A stretch of 64,000 nt of DNA, taken from Nocardiaceae bacterium. Lineage in GTDB: Bacteria; Actinomycetota; Actinomycetes; Mycobacteriales; Mycobacteriaceae. Location: assembly GCA_021372355.1 (NCBI GenBank), contig JAJFUQ010000155.1:46681-110680 (forward strand), in the 5' to 3' direction. The notes beneath the pieces are model-generated. The model saw nothing but the letters and a program-made list of their open reading frames with translations. It was not told where the DNA came from and ran no database searches. This document shows positions 7,895 to 15,492 of this stretch, in pieces; position 1 is the first letter of the stretch; each line of letters begins with the position of its first letter. The translations under genes were made by a program, and so were the position numbers.

Positions 7895-9400
7895 TCAGGC
7901 GAATCCACCCGCAATGCGGCCTCCTCCCGGAGTCGGTGGCTGGAACTTGGTCTCGAGTTCGATCTTCCGGCGGTCCGTGAACCAAGCCGCGATGAGCATC
8001 GCGAGACCGATGGCCAAGGCCGGGCCTTGCCACCAGTTGCGAGAGCTGGTGTTGGAGACCGGAATGATTCCGGGCGCCATTGCCTGCGACAGCGCAGTCG
8101 TACCGGTCAGGGCAGCTGTCGGTGCGGCCGGCACGCCTGGTGCGGACGCGAGTTTCACGTCAGCTCCGCCGGTCGAATCACCAACGATCGCGGTGACGCT
8201 CGGCGGCTCGAACACCACTTGCCCAGCGGCTTGCGCCTGTTGGGCCTGGTTGGCGTTCTGCACCCACCTCGGGTAGTAGCCCGTGTAGATGAAGACGTTG
8301 TTGCGGTAGTACCCGGTGCACCACTGCCCGCTCGGAGCGATGAACGTGTACTGCTCGCAACCACATCCATCCCAGTTCATGCCGCGGACACCGAGGATGA
8401 ACTGAAGTGCCTGCGCACAGGAGTTTCCGGAGGTCCGAATCCACCCCGCACCTTGAACCCAGAAGTTGAAGTTGCATCCGTCGAACCACGATGCGTGTGC
8501 AGCGACTGCCCGCAGGCAGGCGTTGGTGACCGTGACCTGGGAGCCGTTCCAGCAGGTGCCAAGCCAGGCCAAATCAGTCGCGGAAACGGACTCCCGCGAG
8601 GACTCGGTCGACCGGTGGCGCGAGTCGTCCAGGGTTCCGGTCGTCACCGTGGTCACCAGCGCAGGGCGGCCGATGTTGGGCAACGTCGGGAAGTTCGGAC
8701 GCTGAATGTTGGGTAGCCCGGCAGTCAGGACGTTCGGGATTTCCGGCTTCTGGAAAGTCGGGAAAGCCGAAGCGCCTGGCAGGGTCACCGTCGGAGCAGT
8801 GACGGTGGCTGCCTTTGGCAGGGCGGGCACCTTCACATCCGGAACCGTTGCGTTGCCGGCATTGGTCGCAACGGATGCCGCGGCGTTCGCAGCTTTCGTC
8901 GCGGCGTTCGCAGCCGCTGCTGAAGCGGCTTGAGCTGCGGAAACCGCGTTAGGTACCACGGCTGCAGCCGCCGGCACCTTCGGGTCCGGAACCGTGGCAG
9001 CGGCAACCGCTGGTTTCGGAACGTCCGGAACCACTGGTGCTGGAACGACCACCGCCGGCTTCGGAATGTCTGCAACGACGGCAGGCTTCGGGACGTCCGG
9101 AATCACGGGCGCCGGAACCACTGGAGCCTTGACGACCGGAGCTTCGATGACTGGAGCTTGGACGACCGGACGCGGAACTTCCGGGACGACCGGTGCCTTG
9201 TAGACGGGCGCGGGTGGCGGTACGTACGCCGGTGCCTTGTAGACGGGCGCGGGCGGTGGTACGTAGGCCGGGACCTCGAGAACTGCTGGCGCATCGGGGT
9301 CGAGGACGGGTCGGTGTGGACGCGCGCCGGCGGGTCCTCCGCTGGAGAGGACCAACCCAACGCATATTGGGCCGAGAATTATTGCTCGGCGGATGAACAT
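7895..9400 (-). CDS. Pro/Val/Ala-rich surface protein with Cys-rich domain and C-terminal membrane anchor
   Basis: Not recognised as a named family. From the ATG at 9400 (501 residues): a signal peptide (FIRRAIILGPICVGLVLSS, cleavage near AGA), then a stalk of Pro/Val repeats including two copies of AYVPPPAPVYKAP and several PVIPDVPKPAV-like units, then an Ala/Asn-rich coil (about 165-190). Next comes a compact domain with seven cysteines and many aromatics (GTCWNGSQ, NACLRA, DGCNFNFW, NSCAQA, WDGCGCEQY, GQWCTGYY), a linker, one transmembrane helix (ALAIGLAMLIAAWF) and a short cytoplasmic tail. The longer frame upstream of 9400 has no start signals and was rejected. It is probably an envelope-spanning structural or binding protein. 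Confidence 0.7.
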   Translation of the reverse strand: MFIRRAIILGPICVGLVLSSGGPAGARPHRPVLDPDAPAVLEVPAYVPPPAPVYKAPAYVPPPAPVYKAPVVPEVPRPVVQAPVIEAPVVKAPVVPAPVIPDVPKPAVVADIPKPAVVVPAPVVPDVPKPAVAAATVPDPKVPAAAAVVPNAVSAAQAASAAAANAATKAANAAASVATNAGNATVPDVKVPALPKAATVTAPTVTLPGASAFPTFQKPEIPNVLTAGLPNIQRPNFPTLPNIGRPALVTTVTTGTLDDSRHRSTESSRESVSATDLAWLGTCWNGSQVTVTNACLRAVAAHASWFDGCNFNFWVQGAGWIRTSGNSCAQALQFILGVRGMNWDGCGCEQYTFIAPSGQWCTGYYRNNVFIYTGYYPRWVQNANQAQQAQAAGQVVFEPPSVTAIVGDSTGGADVKLASAPGVPAAPTAALTGTTALSQAMAPGIIPVSNTSSRNWWQGPALAIGLAMLIAAWFTDRRKIELETKFQPPTPGGGRIAGGFA

Positions 9401-9872
9401 GGCACGCAAAGGATGCCCCTTTGTCCTGGATTCCCGCAGGGCCCGGGAACCACAGACGCGGCTCTTTGTTGTGAAGGGTTTGGCGGCTCGTGGCCGTCGA
9501 ACCACAGGAAGGCAAAGCCGAATCTTCCTGTCGGGTGTTTATCCGGCTGCCCATGCCAGTGTCGAGAATGGCCACACCAGTGCCTGTTGGGCACCTTGCC
9601 GTCGACGAGCGGGATCACAGGGTCTAGACGAGCTAGATCACAGGGATCTACTAGCAAGGTTCCTCCTTTTACGAGCTCAGCGCCATGTCTGAGGAGAGGA
9701 ATTTTGGCGATTTCTCGATCCCGTTCGGATTGGGCTGTTCGCGGTGAACCCCACGCTGCCGCAAGCGATATGGCGTTGATCTCGGCGAGTTGGCGATCAT
9801 CGTTTCCGGCCAGCGGCGCCGCGTTCCCGGCGGGTCCTCACCGGATGAGGTGAGGCTCTCTCACGTACGGGG
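9401..9872. other. Gene-free stretch: structured leader of the surface protein gene
   Basis: No credible gene here. Reading toward the minus-strand surface protein, the leader contains hairpins: ACAGGAAG/CTTCCTGT (9504-9511 with 9524-9531) and TTCCCG/CGGGAA (about 9431-9449). GATCACAGGG occurs twice as a direct repeat (9613-9622 and 9636-9645, period 23). AAAGGGG lies somewhat far from the ATG at 9400. This is consistent with a long regulated 5' leader; no known riboswitch class was matched. Confidence 0.4.
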
Positions 9873-9886
9873 TTACGTCACCGTAA
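9873..9886. promoter_or_regulatory. Candidate operator TTACG-N4-CGTAA
   Basis: A perfect 5-bp inverted repeat around TCAC, centred about 29 nt upstream of the likely transcription start of the acyltransferase gene. It covers the -35 region, a position typical of a repressor site. Confidence 0.4.
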
Positions 9887-9895
9887 GTCGACCGC

Positions 9896-9901
9896 TACGC
9901 T
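9896..9901 (+). promoter_or_regulatory. -10 hexamer of the acyltransferase gene (leaderless)
   Basis: TACGCT ends 7 nt before the GTG at 9909. Confidence 0.5.
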
Positions 9902-9908
9902 AGCGGGC

Positions 9909-10670
9909 GTGGATCCGGTTTATCGCACCGTCGTCGGCTTTGCTCGCACGCTCTTCGCCGTCCAGGGCCTGAAGTTCACCGTCAGTGGATACGAGAACAT
10001 CCCTGATGTGGGCGGCGCGGTTGTCGCGATCAACCACACCGGATACCTCGACTTCGCGTACTCGCACCTTCCGGCACGGTCGTTCAAGCGCAAGAAGAAC
10101 CGCTATATCCGCTTCATGGCGAAGAAGGCCGTGTTCGACAACGCGATCTCGGGCCCGATCATGCGCGGCTGCAAGCACATTCCGGTCGACCGTGAGGCTG
10201 GTGCCGGTGCCTACGCGGTTGCCGTTGAGCGCCTGCAGGCCGGGGAACTCATCGGCATGTATCCCGAGGCGACCATCAGCCGCAGCTTCGAGATCAAGCA
10301 CTTCAAGTCCGGCACTGCCCGCATGGCGCTCGAGGCCGGCGTGCCGATCATCCCGGTCATCGTGTGGGGTGCACAGCGCGTGTGGACGAAGGGCCAGCCC
10401 AAGCACATGGGCCGCACCAAGACTCCGATCGTCGTCATGGCCGGCACGCCGCTGCAGCCCGAGGGCACCGCGGAAGAACTCACGGCAACGCTGCATCAGG
10501 TGATGTCGGACATGCTCGCGAAGGCGCAGCAGGATTACCCGATGGAGCCGGGTGCTTACTGGGTCCCCGCCCGCCTCGGCGGTTCGGCGCCGACCCTCGA
10601 AGAGGCCAACGAGCTTGACGAGGCGGAGATCGCGGAGCGTCGCGCCAAGCGCGAGGCGAAGGGCGAGTAG
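9909..10670 (+). CDS. PlsC-family 1-acyl-glycerol-3-phosphate acyltransferase
   Basis: A 253-residue protein with the acyltransferase signature NHTGYLDF (NHx4D, residues 42-48) and the glycerol-phosphate-binding block MYPEATISRS about 75 residues later. An N-terminal hydrophobic segment suggests membrane association. It would transfer acyl groups to lysophosphatidate or a related lipid. The position next to the Cof-type HAD and the PGRP amidase matches the M. tuberculosis Rv3814c-Rv3816c cluster, of which only one copy is present here. The C-terminal tail is Ala/Glu/Arg-rich. It is convergent with the deaminase gene, which ends 6 nt away. Confidence 0.9.
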   Translation: MDPVYRTVVGFARTLFAVQGLKFTVSGYENIPDVGGAVVAINHTGYLDFAYSHLPARSFKRKKNRYIRFMAKKAVFDNAISGPIMRGCKHIPVDREAGAGAYAVAVERLQAGELIGMYPEATISRSFEIKHFKSGTARMALEAGVPIIPVIVWGAQRVWTKGQPKHMGRTKTPIVVMAGTPLQPEGTAEELTATLHQVMSDMLAKAQQDYPMEPGAYWVPARLGGSAPTLEEANELDEAEIAERRAKREAKGE

Positions 10671-10676
10671 TTCTTC

Positions 10677-11264
10677 TCAGGCGAGCGGAATGTCGTTGTC
10701 GCCCTTCGACGCCTGATATTGGTCCGACAATTCCTGGTACCGGTCCTTGATTCGCTTGATCTGCTCGAGCAACTCACTGCGTAGCGGCTCGGCCTCCGCC
10801 TCGGCGAGCGCGGGGATCGAGTACGCGGTCCAGAACTTGTTGGTGCGCCGGTAGCCGCCGGGTTCGAGGCCGAACAATTCCTTCAGGATCGTGAGGTCGT
10901 GGGGGATCGCGAAGGCGTCTCGCGAATCCTCGTGGCTGTAGAAGTAGTAGTAATTGTCGAATCCGGCCCACGTGATCGCCGACATGCACAACGTGCACGG
11001 CTCATGCGTCGTCAGGAAAACGAGGTCCTTCGTGGAAGGCCGGTCGGCCATTTCGTAGAACTGATTCAGCGTGTTGATTTCGCCGTGGAGAAGTGGGTTA
11101 TCGGTTTCGCTGTTGGTCCCGGCGATGACGAGAGACAAGTCCGATTTCCGCAGGACCGCCGCACCGAAAACCTTGTTTCCGGAAGCGACGCCGCGCGCTG
11201 TCATAGGCAGGATTTCGGACTCGATCACCTCGAGTAGACGGGCCGCGATCGGTGTGTCGGCCAT
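10677..11264 (-). CDS. Nucleoside/cytidine deaminase-family protein
   Basis: A 195-residue zinc-dependent deaminase with the HGE motif (NPLLHGEINTL, about residue 60) and PCTLC (HEPCTLCMSAI, about residue 90), the full catalytic set of the CDA superfamily. The rest (NYYYFYSHEDSRDAF, a helical C-terminus) resembles guanine or other nucleoside deaminases more than tRNA adenosine deaminase, but the substrate is open. The ATG at 11264 is preferred: it lies 6 nt after a TACGAT hexamer, and the frame upstream lacks start signals. Confidence 0.85.
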   Translation of the reverse strand: MADTPIAARLLEVIESEILPMTARGVASGNKVFGAAVLRKSDLSLVIAGTNSETDNPLLHGEINTLNQFYEMADRPSTKDLVFLTTHEPCTLCMSAITWAGFDNYYYFYSHEDSRDAFAIPHDLTILKELFGLEPGGYRRTNKFWTAYSIPALAEAEAEPLRSELLEQIKRIKDRYQELSDQYQASKGDNDIPLA

Positions 11265-11270
11265 GTCCGA

Positions 11271-11276
11271 ATCGTA
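11271..11276 (-). promoter_or_regulatory. -10 hexamer of the deaminase gene (leaderless)
   Basis: TACGAT on the minus strand ends 6 nt before the ATG at 11264. Confidence 0.45.
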
Positions 11277-11486
11277 GCCCCGCGGCCTCGACAAAAACCA
11301 GGCAAACGTACCGAATGGTTTGCCGGACGGGCGTGTCGCCGGGCCATTGGCTTTGGCGCAATGTGAACTCGGTCGGCGTGTGACGCTCCCCATTTCCGCA
11401 GCATTTCGGCCTGAATACCTGGTACTGAGGTGGCAGCAATGGTTCGATTTCAGAAGAGCTTTTGTTCCAAAACGGAGGTGCTCGAA

Positions 11487-12257
11487 ATGCCATATGACGT
11501 CGCTCGGTCCGGTAAGGAAGCCGGCGCTGCTGCCGCCGATGTAGCCAACAAGGCCGCGGAAGCTGCTGGTTCGGCGATCGGCACGATAGGAGACGCCGCG
11601 CGGGCCGGCGCCACTGCCGCGGGCTCGGCGGTCAGCGCGGCGGGCGGCGCGGCCGGCACGGCAACCGACCTTGTCGGCAAGGCGGCCGACGCCGGGGCGA
11701 TGGGTGCCGGCAAGGTCGCCGAAGGGGCAGCCGATGTTGTCGCCAAGGCCGCCGAAGCCGCGGCGGAAGCCGCGCGCATCGCTGCGGAAGCTGCCCGGGT
11801 CGCAGGTGAAGCCGCTGTCAAGGCCGCCGAAGCGGTGTCGTCGGTGGCGGCGATCTTCGGCCGTTCGATCGAAGCCGGCGCAAACGCGCTGAACCGAGCG
11901 GCCAATGCCGCTGGTGGCGCAGTCGGTTCGGCAACCGATGCCGTCGGTGCTGGCGCGGGTGCACTCGGTGCGGCAGTCGGTGGCGTCGCGGACACCGTGA
12001 TCTCGTCCGGAACCGAAGCCGCGAGCGACGTTCTCGACACCGGAACCTCGCTCGGGACCTCGACGCTCGGCACCGCGACCGGACTCATCGGCAAGGCCGG
12101 TTCCACCGTCGAGTCGGTTGTGGGTAGCGCTGGGTCCGCCGCTGGCAAGGCAATGGATGCGGCGGCCGACGTCGCCAAGAAGGTCGCCGGGGACAAGGAG
12201 AAGGACGAGGTTCCGCCTCCGCCGACTCAGTATTACGACCCCAATTTCGGCCGGTAA
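11487..12257 (+). CDS. Ala/Gly-rich amphipathic-repeat protein
   Basis: A 256-residue protein made largely of Ala, Gly, Ser, Val, Lys, Glu and Asp in short-period repeats (for example KAAEAAAEAARIAAEAARVA), alternating with Gly/Ala/Thr segments. It ends with a charged KDEVPPPPTQYYDPNFGR tail. The spacing of Ala and charged residues predicts long amphipathic helices, like LEA or lipid-droplet-associated proteins. No enzyme motif is present. The ATG at 11487 has a clear ribosome site (CGGAGG at 11473-11478). It stands alone between the deaminase and HAD genes, with a terminator hairpin after it. The function is unknown; membrane or lipid binding is only inferred. Confidence 0.65.
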   Translation: MPYDVARSGKEAGAAAADVANKAAEAAGSAIGTIGDAARAGATAAGSAVSAAGGAAGTATDLVGKAADAGAMGAGKVAEGAADVVAKAAEAAAEAARIAAEAARVAGEAAVKAAEAVSSVAAIFGRSIEAGANALNRAANAAGGAVGSATDAVGAGAGALGAAVGGVADTVISSGTEAASDVLDTGTSLGTSTLGTATGLIGKAGSTVESVVGSAGSAAGKAMDAAADVAKKVAGDKEKDEVPPPPTQYYDPNFGR

Positions 12258-12274
12258 ACGCCAGGCGAAACCTC

Positions 12275-12317
12275 GAAGCCGCGCAGTGAGCTCATCCAGC
12301 TAGCACTGCGCGGCTTC
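12275..12317. terminator. Perfect 13-bp hairpin after the Ala-rich gene
   Basis: GAAGCCGCGCAGT and ACTGCGCGGCTTC pair perfectly around a 17-nt loop, just downstream of the stop at 12257. There is no strong T tract. Confidence 0.65.
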
Positions 12318-12340
12318 TGCTGCTCAGGCACTATGGATCC

Positions 12341-13198
12341 ATGGCTGACGAATGGTTGAACATGGAAAAACCCCACCTCGTCGCCACTGATGTGGACGGA
12401 ACGCTGCTCGGTGACGACGAACGAGTGAGCGCGCGTAACCGCGATGCGGTCAGTGCGGTGGTCGCGGACGGGGTTCCGTTCGTGCTGGCCACGGGCCGGC
12501 CGCCGCGCTGGATCACGCCGATCACCGAACAGCTTGGGTACCACCCGCTCTCCGTGTGCGGAAACGGTGCGGTCATCTACGACAGCGCCGCCGACCGGAT
12601 CTTGCAAGCGTGGACGCTCGACGTCAACACGATGCACATGATCGCCGGAATGGCCCTCGCGCTGTTCCCCGGGTGCGGTCTTGCTACGGAGAGAGTGGGG
12701 GAGAGCGCCCACGACCAGGCCAATCCGCAGTTCGTCACGTCGCCGGACTACGAGCACGCCTGGCTGAACCCGGACAACGTCGAGTTGACGACTCGCGACG
12801 TTCTCGCGATCCCGGCCATCAAGATGCTGATCCGATTCCCGACCGCGACGAGCGACTGGATGTACGAACGCCTCGCGCCGCTGGTCGGCGACAGCGGGGA
12901 CGTCACCTTCTCGACCGAGAAGGGGCTCCTCGAAGTGTCGGCGCCAGGGGTTACGAAGGCCTCTGGATTGCGTTGGGCCGCAGAATATCTGGGCATCGAG
13001 CCGCGTCGAATCGTGGCCTTTGGCGACATGCCCAACGACGTTCCCATGCTGCACCTCGCGGGCCATGGCGTGGCCATGAAAAACGCACACCCGGACGCCC
13101 TCGCCGCGGCGAACGAGGTCACTGCCTCGAACTCCGACGACGGGGTCGCCCGGGTGTTGGAGCGTTGGTGGACGGGAACGTCTCCGGCTACTGGGTAA
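12341..13198 (+). CDS. Cof-type HAD-IIB phosphatase, Rv3813c-like
   Basis: A 285-residue haloacid dehalogenase-fold phosphatase. Motif I is DVDGTLLGDD (about residues 17-26), motif II is ATGRPPRW, and the motif III/IV region is KASGLRW followed by GDMPNDVPML. The inserted cap (about 90-200) places it in the Cof/IIB subgroup. Such enzymes dephosphorylate sugar phosphates or cofactors, and the substrate is unknown here. Its last 11 nt overlap the convergent PGRP amidase gene. The neighbourhood matches Rv3811-Rv3813c. Confidence 0.9.
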   Translation: MADEWLNMEKPHLVATDVDGTLLGDDERVSARNRDAVSAVVADGVPFVLATGRPPRWITPITEQLGYHPLSVCGNGAVIYDSAADRILQAWTLDVNTMHMIAGMALALFPGCGLATERVGESAHDQANPQFVTSPDYEHAWLNPDNVELTTRDVLAIPAIKMLIRFPTATSDWMYERLAPLVGDSGDVTFSTEKGLLEVSAPGVTKASGLRWAAEYLGIEPRRIVAFGDMPNDVPMLHLAGHGVAMKNAHPDALAAANEVTASNSDDGVARVLERWWTGTSPATG

Positions 13199-15308
13199 GG
13201 GTCGTGACGACGCCGGTCAGCTTGTTCAGGATCAGCGACCCGCGCTGGAACTTGAACGTCTGAGTGTCCGCCGTGGTCGCGTCGGCCAACGGCATACCGA
13301 GCTGACCGGTGACGTTGCCCGAGGCCATGAACTTCTTCAGAACCTCGCCCAGCAGCACGATCGTCTGCGGCTGGGTCGACGTGGCGTCGGCCGTGCCCAC
13401 GGTCGTCGACTTGGCTGCCGTGAAGATGATGCCGTTCGCGAACTTCGCGACCGACTGACCGCTCGACGTCGTGAGCAGGCCGGTCAGAGCCGGTCCGAGC
13501 TTGCCGGTGGCACCGCCTTCGGCAACCCAGCGCTTGGCGACGGCGTTGTCGTCGGTCGGCTGCAGCACGGCGGTGGTGAGTCCCGACAACAGAGTCGACA
13601 GCGATCCCGTCGCCGATGTCGTGGTCGCACCCGAAGCGCCCGCGGCGTCGGCGGGTGCCGAAGCCTTGATCTCCGCCGGGAGGTCCGGTGCGGCCGGAAC
13701 CGGAGCGGCATCCACGGCCGGAGCCTGCGGAGTTGCGGGATCAGCAGGAGCGGCCGGGGTAGCCGGAGTCGTGTTGCCAGTGCCCGCGAGCAACTGGGCA
13801 ATATCCGTCAGCGGAAGCGTCTGCGGCGTCACGCCCTGGACGCTCGCCGCGATGGTGCGGATCTGGTCCAGGTCGGCGTAGGCCGCGTCACCCGGGCAGT
13901 CGGTCGTACCGACGTCGCGGTGGGCGAAGATGTTCGGCAGATCGACCGCTTCACCCTGCGGGTACTTCGTGTAGGACGTGCCCTCGGAGTAGTGGGTGGC
14001 GTGGCCCTTCGGGTCGACGCCGGCCATCTTGAGGCGCCAGCCGAGGTAGGTGCCCGTGGCCTTGAGCTGCTCAGCGGTCGGCTGGTCGGTGTCGAACGTG
14101 CCCATCATTGCGACACCCACGGTGTTCTCGTTGAAGCCGCCCGCGTGGGCGCCCTCGACGTTGCGGGTCATGCCACCGTAGCGACCTTCGAAAGTGCGTC
14201 CGAAGCGGTCGACAAGTGCCTGGTAACCGATGTCGCACCAGCCCAGAGTCTGTGCGTGGTACTTGTAAATCGAGCGCACGATGCCCGCCGACTCTTCCGG
14301 CGTGTAGTCGTTGCGACCGGCCGTGTGGTGCACGGTTCCGGCGCTGACCTCGTCGTCGTAGGTCGGCTCTTCGCAGCGGATCGACTCGTCGGCCCCCCAC
14401 TCCGCGCGCGTCACGACCTCGGGTCCGCCGTTCGGCAGCTTCTCGAACTTGAGGTTCGCGTCGTCCTGCGTCTGACCTGGGTCGATGAGCACGGCCGTGA
14501 GGTCGTCAGCGGTCGTGGTTGCGGCGGCGTTGGGATCGGCGGTGGTCGATGCGTTGGCATCGGTGGTGGCCCCGTTCGCGTCCGTCGGTGCGGCGGCCGG
14601 GTCAGCGGCGTGCAGGGGCGTGCTGAAAGCAGCGGGCTTGATGCCGGTCGCCGCCGCCTTCGGCAGCTGCTCGAGCGCCTGGCCAGCGGCCGCGGCGTCC
14701 TTCAGACCGGAGGTCAGCATGACCTGGACGTCGTTCGTCTTGCCGACGTAGATCGGGTCGGTGCCGGTGAGTGCACCCGGGTTGTTCGAGCGCCAGCCGA
14801 GTGCCTCGGCCTCGGTCCACGGACCCCACGAACCATCGGCGAGCTTCGGCCGCACCTGCGCGACGGTTCCGCCGGCCATGTCCTTCGCGGCCAGCGCGAC
14901 CATGCTGAACGGCTGGTCGCGGTGGATCTCCTTGACCTGCGTGCCGTACTTGGCGGCGACGTCCGAGGGCAGCGTGTCCGGGTTGACCAGTGCCGACGGA
15001 TCTGTGATCGGCGACTCGCCCGGCACGCCCGGAAGCGAAACCGGGAGCTTGATTCCGTTGGGAAGCGGGAGCGACGTGAGGTCCGACAGGCGGAAGTCGG
15101 GAAGGTCGAGACCGGTTAGTTGCTTAATCGGAATGACAACGTCCGGGACCGTCTTCAGCAGAACAGACGCTAAATCGGTTGGATGGGCGTTGTCGGTGTT
15201 CTTGATGTCGGGTCCGTAATTCAGTCCGATGACTCCGAGCGGACTGGCAACTGTGGCTAAGGCAACGACTCCGACGACGAGCGAATGCTTCCGGCGGCGG
15301 TTCGGCAA
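13188..15308 (-). CDS. Secreted PGRP/amidase-domain protein (Rv3811-like) with LGFP-like tail
   Basis: A 706-residue exported protein predicted to cleave the amide between N-acetylmuramate and L-alanine in peptidoglycan. The signal sequence is SLVVGVVALATVASPLGVIG. The PGRP domain (about residues 305-500) starts VVTRAEWGADESIRC and contains the zinc ligands VHHTAGR, later AHRDVGTTDCPGD, and the Y of IGYQALVDRFG. A Pro/Ala linker follows, then a C-terminal region (about 585-700) with degenerate LGFP-type units (AEGGATGKLGPAL, GNVTGQLGMPL). The TTG start at 15308 has GGGAG 6 nt upstream. It is divergent from the SpoIID gene. Confidence 0.88.
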   Translation of the reverse strand: MPNRRRKHSLVVGVVALATVASPLGVIGLNYGPDIKNTDNAHPTDLASVLLKTVPDVVIPIKQLTGLDLPDFRLSDLTSLPLPNGIKLPVSLPGVPGESPITDPSALVNPDTLPSDVAAKYGTQVKEIHRDQPFSMVALAAKDMAGGTVAQVRPKLADGSWGPWTEAEALGWRSNNPGALTGTDPIYVGKTNDVQVMLTSGLKDAAAAGQALEQLPKAAATGIKPAAFSTPLHAADPAAAPTDANGATTDANASTTADPNAAATTTADDLTAVLIDPGQTQDDANLKFEKLPNGGPEVVTRAEWGADESIRCEEPTYDDEVSAGTVHHTAGRNDYTPEESAGIVRSIYKYHAQTLGWCDIGYQALVDRFGRTFEGRYGGMTRNVEGAHAGGFNENTVGVAMMGTFDTDQPTAEQLKATGTYLGWRLKMAGVDPKGHATHYSEGTSYTKYPQGEAVDLPNIFAHRDVGTTDCPGDAAYADLDQIRTIAASVQGVTPQTLPLTDIAQLLAGTGNTTPATPAAPADPATPQAPAVDAAPVPAAPDLPAEIKASAPADAAGASGATTTSATGSLSTLLSGLTTAVLQPTDDNAVAKRWVAEGGATGKLGPALTGLLTTSSGQSVAKFANGIIFTAAKSTTVGTADATSTQPQTIVLLGEVLKKFMASGNVTGQLGMPLADATTADTQTFKFQRGSLILNKLTGVVTTLTQ

Positions 15309-15492
15309 GGCGGACTCCCAACATCTGCGGATGTAACTAGGAGCACGCTACTGAGGCCAAAAGTCCCTATTCAACCTCACGTAGAGGGTTAGTCAACATT
15401 GTGTCCAAAGCGCAGCCCAATGGATCCGCTTGGCGTTATTAGGAATTGGTTTCGTATTAGGAACGCCTAATTCGAAACCACGAGGAGTCGAC

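Noticed and set aside
9401..9505. N-terminal extension of the surface protein to 9505
   Set aside because: The added residues are basic and non-hydrophobic, would bury the signal peptide, and overlap predicted leader hairpins.
9401..9700. c-di-AMP (ydaO-type) riboswitch before the surface protein gene
   Set aside because: The conserved core segments of this class were not found in the leader, only unrelated hairpins.
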